Shown one piece after another: positions 44,903 to 57,794 of a stretch of 64,000 nt of DNA. The first letter of the stretch is position 1. Every line of letters starts with the position of its first letter. Under the pieces are notes generated by a model. That model was not told the DNA's origin. It was given only the letters and a program-made list of their open reading frames with translations, and ran no database searches. The position numbers were made by a program, and so were the translations under genes. This DNA comes from Dichetophora obliterata (Eukaryota > Arthropoda > Insecta > Diptera > Sciomyzidae). The stretch is taken from NCBI GenBank assembly GCA_963920525.1, contig OY986435.1:297153708-297217707 (forward strand), given 5' to 3'.

Positions 44903-46977
44903 GGGCATTCCACGTAAAACGAGAAAATGAGACAAATTTTTGTTTTCCATTAGTAATTTTTAATTTGGTAATAAGCTTTAAAGTCCTATTACTTTATTAA
45001 TCTGCGAAAAATATTTGAAAAAACTCCACAAAAAATCTATTTTCTATATTTTTTTTTTTTTTTTTTAAAAAAGATCAAAGAACCAAGGCATGCGCCTTAT
45101 ACAAACAAGGTTTGGTCTTTGACCTGAAAGGAAAGGGATAGATTATGTAGAGGAATTGATTGGAAACTATATGTGAATTATTGATTAGGGGAAACAACTG
45201 CGAAAGACAATTTGAATTGCTTTTTTAACCGAGGCTAGTGTTATGCCTTAACCTCGGCAAGCATTTCAAGCCCTTAGTTGTTCCATTCCTTCACATTTTC
45301 CACAATTTAGTTGTGAATTTTTAGTTTTCCATAATTCTTAAATGTAGGACAAAGAAAGAACAAAGAAAGTGAAAAGAACCATGCCCGAGCCCGGATTCGA
45401 ACCAGGGACCTTTGGGTTGAGAGTCTAGCGCACTCTCCACTAGACTACAAAGGCCGAATATAGTTCAACTTTTGTTTCATATAGAGTTGCTAGGAAGTAA
45501 AATGTTGATTATGTTTGCAATACTATTTTCAGTCATTCTGTCAACTGTAGAAACCTGCCGCGCGTCTTCTATAGTAGCTTGGAAAAACTAATTTTTTTTT
45601 ATAAAAAATTTATGTAGCGAAAATGTGTGTTGGCTTTTATGTATTTCTTCTTTGAACCTATGCAATTCGAATGTCCCAGTAGTCACGCAAAAATATATAA
45701 AAGTTGTTTTCCTTACTTGAAACAATACTTTATAAATTCAATACTTCCTAGAAGTACTAATAAACATAAGGTGTACTATATAAACTTTTTTTAATAGTTC
45801 AGTAAATCATATTATACTTTCGAGACAGTTCTCGGTGAACAGCCTGATTTTATTTCAATGCCATTGTGAAAAGCTGAAATTACTTTTCTGACCCAAAATA
45901 AAAACGTTAAAGTGTCTTTATGTCTAACTTGAGTCTTAATGGCTGTTAAAATCCATACTTGGAGAGACACCACTATTTTGAATACCAACGAGTTCAATGT
46001 TTTAATCATGCCACTTGACTCAAAAAACAGAGAACAGGAATTGAATGTTGAACCTTAAGATATGGTTGGACCAAGTATAAGCGCAAAAGCCAATTAAGGT
46101 ACGGCATGCTACTCACAAGGCATCTTATTTAAAAAAGATCTCAAAATGAAAAAATGGAAGACGAAGTAATAAACTGTTTTTAAGTTCGACTACGGGCAAT
46201 GAAGCAGAGTTTTTCGCAACATAGGAGACGGATGTGTCTTTAGAGAAAAAGTCAACTTTTTCTTTATATATCTTTTTTCGTAGCTTCTGATTTATTTTAT
46301 AGGTTTTACAGAAAAATATAGAAATAACTACATAAATTGGGTTTTTAACAATAATAAAACTGATTAAAATAACTTATTAACACATACTTTTTACTTGTCC
46401 CAACAAGTCACAAAGACATGTCCCAGTAGTCACAATTTTTAATTTTTTCTAATTTTTCTAAAAAGGTAAACAAACTAGTTCCTTACTAAAAGCTTGAACA
46501 GAATCAAAAATCGTTTCTTCCACATCTTGCATGCATTTTCCAACAACAACAAATCGTCGGCCGCAACGATTTTTGATTCTGTTCAGGTTCTTAAATGGAA
46601 GCGTTTAGTATATGTTGTACAACACAGAAGCAGCGGACTTGAATATTTAAATGGTTTGGCTACAATTCTTCTTTGAGTGTTCAAAGTTAGATATGTGGAA
46701 TTTTTTATCGTCCCCGTAGTCACACTCATTCAAATAACAGTAACACAAAATATAGAAACTGTTTGACTGTTTGGACGCAATACATTTATAGTTTTTTTCT
46801 CTGTTTTAAATATATTTCACTATTATATAAGCTATGATGACATCGTTATTACTCATGGTTGGTCAAATTCTGAAGTCAAATTTTACATTAATAGTTTTTT
46901 TTCTCTGTTTCAAATATATTTCACTATTTTATAACCTACGAAGTCAAATGTCCCAGTAGTCAGAATGGAATGCCCCT
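44903..46977. mobile_element. Possible large element with GGGCATTCCA ends and repeated TGTCCCAGTAGTCAC motif
   Basis: Left GGGCATTCCACGTAAAACGA at 44903 faces TGGAATGCCCC ending at 46977. The motif TGTCCCAGTAGTCA occurs at about 45670, 46420 and 46949, with a variant (CGTCCCCGTAGTCAC) at about 46711, i.e. dispersed subterminal repeats. Two copies of a segment containing TCTCTGTTTYAAATATATTT lie at about 46782 and 46886. A SINE sits inside. No coding remnant and no target duplication were identified, so the boundaries are inferred from the inverted ends. Confidence 0.5.
45049..45456 (-). mobile_element. tRNA-derived SINE, family B, copy 3
   Basis: Minus strand from the head at 45456 (CGGCCTTTGTAGTCTAGTGG) to the poly-T (A tail) at 45049-45066. 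By eye it differs from the copy at 19806 at only about four positions in roughly 390, so the two inserted recently. Box A and box B are intact. Confidence 0.9.
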
Positions 46978-47160
46978 AAGAAATTCCACAAAAATGTGTG
47001 TATTAACAACACATTTAACATAATCTTCCATATCTTTAACGTCCATATCAAAATTGGATGAAAACCACGCAAATCCTCTACACGAAAAGACATCATCAAA
47101 CTTTCAAAACCAGCATAACTTAGAATATAGTATGAAGGTATATAATTTTAAATATATATA

Positions 47161-49847
47161 TATTTAATGGCAACTAAGCGCAATCTCTGCTCATCTATTT
47201 GTGATCTGGATAATAGTGACACGCTACTTGATGAACTTTGTATTTCGATACATAATCCAAAGAGTGATGTTTATATTTGTGCCTCATACATTCCACCAAA
47301 CAGTTAATATGATTTATATGCTGCGCACGTTGAAAATATTGTCAGATTGCAATCATCGTTCAAGAATGCTGATAATCATCTTTGTTTTTTGAGTGACTTC
47401 AACCTTAACAAAATCATTTGGAGTCCTCATGCTAATGTGCTGATCCCTTTTAATGTCAATAATGCTTTTGAAATTAACTTCATTGATAGTTTATTTAGCA
47501 TTGATTTAAGTCAAATTAATTACTTTGTAAATTCTCTTAATAAGATTTTAGATCTTATTTTTGTCTCAAAAAATTTTAAGACTCAGTTATACGAATGTTT
47601 ATGCCCGGTCTCCCCGTCAAGTATCCATCATGTTCCTCTAGTTTAAGAATGTGAGTTCTATGAATTTCTGCAATGCATGACTCCTAATAACTACTTTTAA
47701 ATCATATTTTTATTAATACTAACTGGAATGAGTTGTTTCTGAATTTAAAGTTGGAACATTGTTTTGAGTTGTTTAAAGCCAAATTGTTTACTATCTGCAT
47801 TATTTGCGCCTAATGTGTATAAGTTACCATGGTACACAAAGGGTCTAAAAAAATTGAAAAACTTGCGCAATAAAAACATAAAATTGTATAAGCTTACTAA
47901 TGAATCTCAGTATCACTTAATGTACGTTCATTATATGAGGGAATTTAATTTTTTAAATTAATTTCTATATAAGCAATATATTTTGCGGTGTGAAAATAAG
48001 ATTAAAATTAATCCCAAGTCTTTCTGGCATTTTATACAATCGAAGCGAGATGGTTCTTACATTCCTACCTCGACACACTACTTGGGTATTCATTCTTTTA
48101 CAATTGAAGATACGGTAAATCTGTTTGCTGACTACTTTAAGTCCAACTATGTTATTGTAAACTCTAGTTTTGATGAGTCAATTTTAAATAATGTGGATTC
48201 ATTTTTAAACCTTGTCTTATCTGAAGAGGAGATTTGTGAAGTTATGTTAAAAATGAAAGTTTCGGTTAAGGCAGATAATGATGGCGTTGCATCTATTTAG
48301 CTAAATAAATGTGCTTTTTCGTTATCTAAGCCTTTGTGTAAACTTTTTAACAAGTCTTTATGTACTGTTACTTTTATAGACTGTTGGAAATTGGGCTCTA
48401 TAACTCCGGTTCTTAAAGTAAAAATGATATTTCCAACTATAGGCCTATTTCTAAGCTCTCAAATGTTTCTAAACTCTTTGAAACTGTTATTAAGAATAAG
48501 TTATTCCTTGCAGTTAAGCGTCACATATGCCTTGAACAGCATGGCTTTTTTGCTGGTCGGTCAACGGTGACTAACTTAGCAGTTTTCTCAAGATTTGGCA
48601 TTAATTCTTTTGAGCTGGGACATCAAGTAGATGTAATTTATGCGGATTTTTCTAAGGCCTTTCACAAGGTCCCTCATAATGTTTTGATAGCTAAACTTGC
48701 CAAAATAGGTTTTCATTCTGTTTTCTTGAATTGGATCCAGTCTAATCTGGAAAATAGAGTATGTTTTGTTGAATTAAATGGAGTCAAATCGTATCAATTT
48801 ACTTCCTCTTCTGGAGTACCGCAGGGTAGCATTCTTGGCCCTTTGCTCTTAATTTATTTATTAATGATGTCAGTAAATGTTTTCATTCAGCAAAATTTTA
48901 ACTTTATGCTGACGATTTAAAGTTATTTAGTAAAATCTCTTATTTGAATGATGTTGTTCTGTTACAGAATGATCTTAATAATTTGCTTTCTTGGTCTTTA
49001 ATGAATTTTTTACCTTTAAATTTTAATAAATGTCTTTCTATGACGTACTCAAAATTCATTATTACGTCCATTTCTTCGTATTATCTCTCTGGTACTCCCT
49101 TACTGAATGTTTATTCCATTAAAGATCTAGGTGTGGTATTTGACTCCAAGTTCACTTTTGTTGAGCATATAAATTATCTGGTTCCAAAATCATATGCATT
49201 ACTTGCTTTTGTGCGTAGGAATAGTACAGAGTTTTCTGATCCTTTTACTCTAATTTGTTTGTATAATTCTTTTGTGAGGTCAAGGTTAGAATATGCTTCC
49301 TTTATTTGGAGTCCGTTCTATTTAATTCACTGCTCGCGATTGGAAAAAATTCAAAAATCGTTTACTCGGTTTGCTATTCGTTCATTAAATTTTGTTGAGC
49401 CATTGCCTTCTTATGACTCACGAATTATGCTTTTGGGTTTGAAAACACTTGAAACAAGAAGAAAGATTCAATCATTGACATTTATCAATGATCTTATATA
49501 AGGTCATATTGACTGTGCCCAGTTATTACAATTTGTTTCTTTTAATATTCCTGCAAGGACATTACGCCATTACTCGTTATTTCATTCAGAAATCCATAGA
49601 ACTCTTTATGCACTTAATGAGCCAATTACTAGTGCTTTGTCTTTGTACAATAAAATATCTATTGAAAATAATTTAGACTTTTCTTTTTTGAAATAATCAT
49701 TTAAGAAATTACTTAATAACTGTTTTCGTGTATAATTTAGGGTTTCTAAAAATATATAGAATTTTTTCTTTTGTTAAATATATATCATTAGTTTGTAAGT
49801 TTTAATTTTAAGCAGTCTGTAAGGATATTGTAAGCCAAAGACAGTGA

Positions 49848-49909
<62 letters not shown>
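47161..49909 (+). mobile_element. LINE: endonuclease remnant, reverse transcriptase and (AAT)n tail
   Basis: A jockey/CR1-group non-LTR element, 5'-truncated inside the endonuclease. 47347-47646 carries FLSDFNLNKIIW, NKILDLIFVSKNF and SSIHHVPLV, the C-terminal apurinic-endonuclease blocks. A linker follows (FWHFIQSKRDGSYIPTSTHY, 48013). The RT runs about 48380-49500: WKLGSITPVLKVK, DVIYADFSKAFHKVPHNVLI, SSSGVPQGSILGPLL, FYADDLKLFSK (YADD, across a shift near 48890), SIKDLGVVFDSKFTFVEHIN, then YNSFVRSRLEYASFIWSPFY. The C-terminal part ends near 49720 and the (AAT)n tail is 49849-49909. Shifts near 47310, 48300, 48430, 48570 and 48890 and a stop at 49499 inactivate it. Confidence 0.9.
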
Positions 49910-49911
<2 letters not shown>

Positions 49912-51063
49912 TATTAAAAAAATACTTTCCTACTAGTTTTTTCCGTTTCCTGTAGATTTGCCAAGAAATGTATTTAATCATTATCATTTGGTTCATGCAA
50001 AGTGCTTAAAATTAATTTGATGAATGCCTCTGCTTCTACTCTGTTTATAACTTATAATTAGATGGCAAAATGAAAATTGCCTATAGCACGAATTTATAAA
50101 TAAATCTCATGTCATTTTTCAATTATTTATTAATTTGCATAATTACAAAAAAAAAAAAGTTGTAAGTCTTGCACAATTTAATAATGCAAGAAAATATTTT
50201 CATAGTCAACCAAAACGATGTGCCTCAAAATGATGTTTTTTAAAAAATGTTGCATATATAAGTAAAAAGAACAAGAAGGCGATTAAAACAAAAACATGGC
50301 TGAAAACCTTTTAGCCGCTCATAAATATTGTTTATGCATGGCGAAATTTTTCAATCAACACTGTTGGTCGCCATGTTTTTTGCTTTCACACACATTTATA
50401 TTGTATATTTTTCGCCGCTTTTGTTTTCTCAATTTTTAATCAACATTTTGCTGACTTAACAACATGGCGTCCACGGCTGTTTCTCGTTAGCTAGGCGTGA
50501 AGCAAGTGTAAAATTGGATATTTACAGGGTGGCATGAGTTGGAGTTGACGAGTGGCACACAAATTAATTAAAAAATGTAAACGTTTTCAAAATTATTAAT
50601 AAAAAATAAAAAAAAAATGAAAATAAAATTTGTTAACAATTTGGCAGATTTTAGCGGACATACAGTAGGCTGGAAGAATAATAAGGGTATATTTATTTAA
50701 ATTTAAATGAATGCATAAAAAGGTTTTTTTAACTTTAATTATCGTTCGGTTCTGGTTCTTCTGACATACACTTTTTTAATTTTATCTCTTTTTTTTTGTA
50801 TAGCAACAAATAATAACATTGAAATAAAATTTCGGACTAGAACAACAATTTCGTATGATCTATAATTTAAAGCAGTTTTATTGGTAGCAACAGTAAATAT
50901 AAAAATTCTTAATATGGTAATAAAGAATTTTTTGTTTGCTAATTTTTTATTCCTATTTGTAAATGTCTTTTTATTTTGAGAGACTTCACTCATCAAAATT
51001 GAGAAATTTTTTATTAATGGTAATTAAATAATACTAAAAAAATTTGGTATGAATAACTCTTGC
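49910..51063. other. No gene recognised
   Basis: A+T-rich, apart from a mixed-composition patch around 50300-50540 containing two ATGGCGnCC-like words. No recognisable protein and no terminal repeats. Confidence 0.45.
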
Positions 51064-51602
51064 CAACAGCTGTTACTTTGGGCTCAGTAGTCAATTGAGA
51101 AGCAGAGCCCTCTCTCGACGAACGGAAATCACGCTCTTTAAATCGCTCATCATGCCCGTCCTCCTTTAAGCATCACAAGCCTGGACGCTGAGCAGTTCAG
51201 ATGAAAAGACTTTAGGAGCATTCGAGAGAAAGATTCTTCGTAAGATCTACGGACCAATCTGCGTCAATGGCGAGTACTGAATACGGTGGAATGATGAACT
51301 GTATGAGCTGTACGCTGACAGCGACATAGTCAAGCGCATTAAAATCGAGCTGCTTCGCTGGCTAGGTCATGTTCAGCGCATGAAAGACGATGCTCCAGTG
51401 AAGAAAACATTCGATTCGGTACCCAGCGGCGGTCAACGCAGAAGAGGGCGACCGCATCTTCGTTGAAAAGACCAAGTAGAGGACAACCTGACGAAGCTTG
51501 GAGTTTCCAACTGGCACCAGCAAGCGAAAGACAGAAATGGCTGGCGCAAATTCTAAGATGAGGCCAAGACCGACATACGGTTGTAGCGTCAACTAAGTAA
51601 AG
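51064..51602 (+). pseudogene. RTE-like LINE, C-terminal ORF fragment
   Basis: Reads RSRALSRRTEITLFKSLIMP, then SQAWTLSSSDEKTLGAFERK-ILRKIYGPICVNGEY, a stop, then YELYADSDIVKRIKIELLRW-LGHVQRMKDDAPVKKTFDSV and GGQRRRGRPHLR. This is the typical end of an RTE-type ORF2. Several point stops. The last about 230 bp match 20705-20935 and end in the same CAACTAAGTAA 3' terminus. It is richer in G+C than its flanks. Confidence 0.82.
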
Positions 51603-52821
51603 TAAGCAAAAACATGTGGTTTTGTACCATATTTCCGGGCTGGTTTTGGCTGCTGAATGAAAAACAAATTATAAACAAATCACGTTGAGAAATATAATAA
51701 AAAGCAAGCATACCTCCTATACAAAATAGGTTTTGAAAACAGCAAAATCTTTTTTGATTCCACAAAAATAATTAAAATGGCTTGAAATCTTGCACAAACA
51801 CATTAATCTTTGCTTTGTGTATTCTCTCTTACTCTTGGAATTTATTAAAACCAATTCAACTCAACCTAACTACACCAATACTCCATCTTAACCCACTTTC
51901 GAGCGTATCTACTCTCATATCTTCGCTTTTACACATGGAATTTGATCACTCGTTTTTAAAATAAAGTCTGAATGTTGTACTTTCTTAAGGGTCTATTGAA
52001 AAATTGTTCAAGATTTTTCGACTGGAAATAAAAATCATGATTTTTAGACCTTTATTGGCTGTATGAGAAAATTTTTAAGAAAACAGTTTATGCAAGTGTT
52101 ATGATGACAAAATACTAAAAAACTCAACATTTTTCTAAAATGTAATTGAAGCTTATTGGAGGAATTTTTTTACCACATTTAAAGGTGCCTTTTCTCGTAA
52201 CGGCAAAAATTTCAACACAATAAGAAATCTGAGCAAAAAATTTTACAGTTGTTTTGTAAGTAATGGAATTTTGATTCCGGAAACCGAAAAGTACACCCAA
52301 AAGTAGTTACATACTAAAAATGGTATGTTTTTCAAGTAGCTATTTAGGAAAAAGCCCAACAAAGTACCTGAAATTGCATCTCGTAAAGTTAATGGGTTAA
52401 AAAGATATGAAAAATAGACTTTAATTAATTATTTTTTACAATAACGTATATCACAAAACAATAAAAGAACTCTCAATGGAGATCATTTGACAGAACATTT
52501 AAATTCAGAAGAGTCCAGAAAAAATTACATCTTTCCCAAAAAAATGATATATGACAACTTTTACTCTGATGTTTTAAAATAAAAAGATGTTCAACACATT
52601 TAAGAAACATAGTTATGTAATCAATTTTGCATGAAACAGTCGCACATCCTTCTTTTAAATATCATTTTCTTACCAATGCATTTTTGCAATCAAAACATCC
52701 CACCCACATGGAAAATCCTGATTAAGGTTACATCTGAGAACACAACAACTATGTCAAAAGTATAAATTTTAAACCAATATTAAAAATGTTGCGGACGTAA
52801 ATTTTTACAACGCCAATACAT
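51603..52821. other. No gene recognised
   Basis: A+T-rich, no recognisable domain or repeat ends. Confidence 0.45.
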
Positions 52822-53377
52822 GTACACTAGGGCGGGTCGATTTAAAAATCGCCCATTGCTCAGTGAAAATCGTATTCTAGAGATAAAAATAAGAAACTTT
52901 GCCCTAGGAACTAAACCTCTAAAACGAATTCTAATGCCCCACCTTTTCCGTAGGGTCAAATTTTGAAAAATCCTTCTTTGACCCATTTAGAGTGCCCCAA
53001 TCGAGTCCAAATGTATGACCGGCCCCCACTTACTTTGGAGGGCCGATCCACCCATGCCAGTGGCACACCCCCTGGAACCCCCTGGGGGTTCCCCATGCAA
53101 AGTTCCCCACACAAACATTTCCGCTTTCCAGGGGGTGGAACGGCCCTCCAAAGTTAGTGGGGGTCGGTCATACATTTGGACTCGATTGGGGCACTCTAAA
53201 TGGGTCAAAGAGGGATTTTTCAAAATTAGACCCTTCGGAAAAGTTGGCCATTAGAATTCGTTTTAGAGGTATAGTTCCTCGGGCAAAGTTTCTTATTTTG
53301 ATCCCTAGAATACGATTTTCACTGAGCAATGTTCGATTTTTTTGCCTCCCCACAAATCGACCCGGCCTAATGTACAC
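52822..53377. mobile_element. Foldback element (about 235-250-bp arms), G+C-rich centre
   Basis: Left end CACTAGGGCGGGTCGATTT (after GTA, 52822) pairs with the right end CGACCCGGCCTAATG (before TACAC, about 53374). TA on each side may be a target duplication. The arms match so well that the same peptide MKNPSLTHLECPNRVQMYDR is read on the plus strand from 52963 and on the minus strand from 53223. The centre, about 53060-53130, contains nested CCCCCTGG/CCAGGGGG palindromes. The mirrored open frames are a by-product of symmetry, not a gene. Confidence 0.88.
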
Positions 53378-56300
53378 ATATTTTTTTTTGTTTTTCTCAT
53401 ATAAAAGAATCCTTTGACCGAAGTCTGAAATTCTGGAAATGGTTAAAAATTGTAAGTGAACAAACAAACTAACAGTGCATTTAAAATATGTCAACCATTT
53501 TCATTTCAACACAGAATACTATTGAATGCAATTTAAACATTCTTTCACTCTAAAAGCCATATTTTTAATATGAAAACAATTTTGCACTATTTTTTCTTAA
53601 GGGGTTTGTTTAGTAACATAATCTAAAAATCATGTTTTATTTGGACTAGAAATATGATTGAACAGGACACTCAAGCTGATCTTAAAAAAATTTAAAGTGT
53701 CGAGAACAGACTGAAAAGACAAGAGAATAGAATTAGGTTCAAGCAAACTGGAGTGTGAAAAAACATACGAAACCTTCATACATTTTTCTCACAACAGAAC
53801 AGTTGCGAAATAAATTGTTTTTAGCTAAAATATCGAATTTCATTAAGAAAGATTCAAAACGTAATCGTGATGACAGTCATACGGCCAAACAGACTCGGCT
53901 AAATCGACTGAGGAAGTAACGCCGATCAATTACTAGCTGAAACCCAGCGCGTTGAATCAACCTGACCCTCTCCAATTTGGTGTAAACTTTGTAAACACGT
54001 AGTGTTGGCTACAATTTAGAAAATAAATTCGTAATTTTTATTTTTTTTCGAGTGGTTACTGAGTTACGGGTACTCAAAAATTGAAAAAAGTCGGTTTTTT
54101 TCTTGAGGACTGTTTTTCATTCGATCATAACTTCAGTTAAGTTTGAGATAGAGCAATGATTTTAGATTCATATTATAGATATTTTCAAAAGGCTTATTTT
54201 GAAAAATAGTGACTCACGTCTTAATGACTTATTAATAATTTCGTCGGAAAAGGACATAGATCTCATTAACTTTTGCTTGGTTTTCACTATGTCATTCAAT
54301 GGTCAATTTCGTTGTCAATCAAATAAAAATTAAAACACGTTGGCTTTTTTAATCTTTGACAATGTTAAAAAATTAAAAAAAAACTAATTTATTGAATTAA
54401 GCTATGAAGAAAAAATACAATAATTTTATTTGGGTGATATTTGAGGTAATTAATTTTTACGTCGTCATAAAACTAACACAGTGAAAACCAAGCATTAGAT
54501 AATATTGCGCAGTAATGGGCTACCTTAAAAAAAGAAGAATTAATATTTAAATGTTATACTTAAAAATTAAGTTTGTATTTTTTATTTAAATTACTATTTT
54601 TTTAATTAATTTAAAAAATTCAAAGAAAAAATGTAAAAGAAATTGAAAGCCCTATTTATTTTTTAACACTTATAAACTTTGAATTTTTAAAACAAAAACG
54701 AAAATGAATTTTTAAATGCTGACTCGATAATGTTGAAATACTTTTATTTTATTTTCTTTGATAGAGGGAACGATATGCAAACTCTTTAAGTGATCTTCTT
54801 CACTTGAAAAAGATCGAAAGATTGAAAAATGATACTATATGTGGGTTAAAAATTTCAGGATTTCTTAAAACGGTACAAAATATTAACGAAAAAGTCCGTT
54901 TGAGCTGAAACTGTTTTGCATTGTATTTATTATTGTAAAATCTCTAAGATTATTACCTTCAATCATCTATTAAAACCTAAAACTCGAATTTTTAAAGCGT
55001 CATAAATGTAAAAAAAAAAGTAATTTTTCAATTTTTTGTTTTGAAAATGGCGCCAAAAACAGGTATGAGGTTTAGTTGGCTGATTATACGTAATCTTATA
55101 GTTTCAAGTATTATCATTTAGATGAACTAAAAAATTTTTGGTTACCTGTTGTAAAAGCTGAGAAATCGTTGCCACCTTTTTCGATTCGAAAAATGATGTC
55201 CACATTGCGAAAATTTTAAGAGAGCAGATAAAAGGGCAAAAAAAATCAAAACATACTTAGGGCCGTTTTATTCACTTTTTTAACTTGAGAAGTTGGAATA
55301 ACTTTGGGATCACTTGAATTTCTCAAAAATATTTTGACATATTGAAGATTTGATATAACTTTCGTTTGATAACTTTTGTCAACTTCCAGAGAATTCCATT
55401 TTAAAATATAAATTTTCCTCAACTCGAAATTTTCTATTCTACCACTAGTGAAAAGATTCCGATTGGCACTTAGCCTATATGATAAAACAGTTTGACTGAT
55501 AAATAGCATATTTTTGTAAGTACTAATTTTACCAGCTGTTTACTTTTTCAATCATCTGCTCAAAAATGCCTAAAAGTATAATTTTTAAACAAAACGAGTC
55601 TCGAGATTGTTAGTGTCTACTTTTCGGCAAACGAAAAACTTGACTTTATTTTTTCAAAATCTTACACTATTATATTTACGAGCAATATTAAATTATGTTT
55701 TTATTTGTAAAAGAGTCCTCGAAAATGGCTCAAGCCATATCGATGAAATTTTCAATATAGGGTCATAAATGGGGTGAAAAATTGATCTTAATCTCGTATC
55801 AAAATACCCCAATGCTTAGCAGCGCACATTTTTATTTATTTTATTTTACAGTCAGATGATAACAGTATCACATTAGACAGAACTTAATATAAGCATAAAG
55901 TAGAGATGGGGTCGTGCAACATTTTTATGGTGCGGGCACGATGACTATTTGCACGAACACGAAATTTATTTTTCGTACTTGCATGAACACGCAAGACAAA
56001 GCACGAAAAAGCACAATTTACACTTTGCAAATTAACTATGAAAAAGTGACACATATTTTTTAAATTAATGTTTCAACTTAAAAATATTGGAACTATTATA
56101 ACATTGGAATGTGTTTTTTTATAGTTATTTAAGTTATTTTTTTAAAATTTTAACTTAAGTTAAGATATACTTGAAGAGAGTTCTTAAATAATTTCCTAGG
56201 CATAGAAAAATCTAAAAGAGTAGTTAAAGACAATTGTTGTAAGTTTTTAATGATCTAATGATGGGTTAATTGCATGCATAATTCGACTTATAAGCTCTAC

Positions 56301-57794
56301 ATAATATAAAATTTACGCACATTTTATGGCGCTATGCGTACTTTTAAACTGGCAGGTGAAAATGTTGGTCGAAGAATTTCTATTACAGTAGCTTGAAAGA
56401 AATTAATTGTTTTATCGATATACAACAAAAAAAAGCTGTAAGTACATATGTTTTGGCGGGAAGCCGAGCTAAGCTCGTTCGCCCAGGTACGTTGTACGTA
56501 AGAATGTATCGATCATGCGTAGATTTAAAAACACAAATGAAATTGGGTTAAATTCCTATAAATTTTGAATAAACCCATTTCGTATGCGTACAGTAAACAT
56601 GAAGCTAATGCAGAGTATCATGCATACGAAAATATGCATGCTAAATATCTGTGCCGAAGTACGATTCCTACTATAAATATAACTATTAAATATTAACATA
56701 ACTGTGAAATACAATTTAAAAAATAAAAAAAATAAAAAAAATAAAAATATATGCATACATTACTAGTACTTCCGCATTTTTACATTATTAATTATAAGGA
56801 ATGTTACATTGCATGAATACGGCATAAGTGTTACATAAGCATACAGTATTAATTATATTGTACAGAATTAGTATTTGGGAATGCATATTGTATAAATAAA
56901 AATGTATGCATAGAGTATTGCTAAATGACAATAAATAAATATTGCATTTATGCTGGCATGCATATAAAGCATCAAACGTATGCGTACAGCATCAACGGTG
57001 TATGCTAGAATGTACCTACTGCGAAGTCATACTGACGAGAGAATGGAGATGAATTTTTACACGAGTCTTGTCGGCCCCATGGTAATAAGACAAGGTGAAC
57101 GCGATTTTCCACCTCTTTTAAAAAATCCAACAGTTGAGTTGTCAAACCATACAAAATCATCTTTTCTATTTTTTTCTTTCATTCACAAGTTAGACAGATT
57201 GAGCAACAGATTTAGACGTCACGTTCACCTTGTTTTATTACACCATGGTCGTCCCTACTTCGCGATCAATCCAACCTTTTCATATTGGCCTCTTTCATTT
57301 TGGCTCTCTTTCTCATAATGCCATGTCTGTCAAAGTTAGCTGCATTGCGAATAAAAACTTTAATAAGAAGAACCTTAATAAAGAAAAGGGACCATATTTT
57401 CGTGTTCCGGCTGAAGAGCCCAGGTATCAACCAGTGAATATGGCATTCATAGCTTTTTTAATTAATTTGCAATACAGTTGGTCATTAATCAATTTCAAAT
57501 TAGTTTAATATGAATGCAAACCCCTCAAAGAAGCATTTTTTACTATTTTTTATTAAAAAAACAAGGAAGTTTTAGCATTTTAACTTTGTTTCTATTTTGC
57601 CAACTCTAGCTTTCTTATTTTATATGAGTTGTCACCTTCGTTTTTATATTTACGGTAGTATGCTCTAATCTCGTTCATTTACATACCATGGCTATTCGAT
57701 GAATTGACTTCGTCGGCGCATCGAGCTGCGATAGCAAGAAGCAAATATACAAAGAATTGTTGTTGTTTGCTCGAGTCGAAATATACCAAAGATA
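53378..57794. other. No gene recognised; ATGCATA-rich cluster
   Basis: About 4.4 kb of A+T-rich DNA. 56490-57010 is unusually dense in ATGCATAC/GTATGCAT-type words and holds a direct repeat CGTATGCGTACAG (about 56580 and 56977), possibly marking a degenerate element. The open frames 56980-57318 and 57230-57508 are unrecognised. Confidence 0.45.

Noticed and set aside
49808..49996. Minus-strand Leu-rich frame
   Set aside because: Translation of the (AAT)n tail of the LINE.
52963..53494. Overlapping open frames on both strands in the foldback
   Set aside because: They mirror each other because the DNA is palindromic; no independent coding evidence.
56980..57318. 112-residue open frame
   Set aside because: No recognisable domain, no splice context, next to a truncated LINE; left unassigned rather than called a gene.
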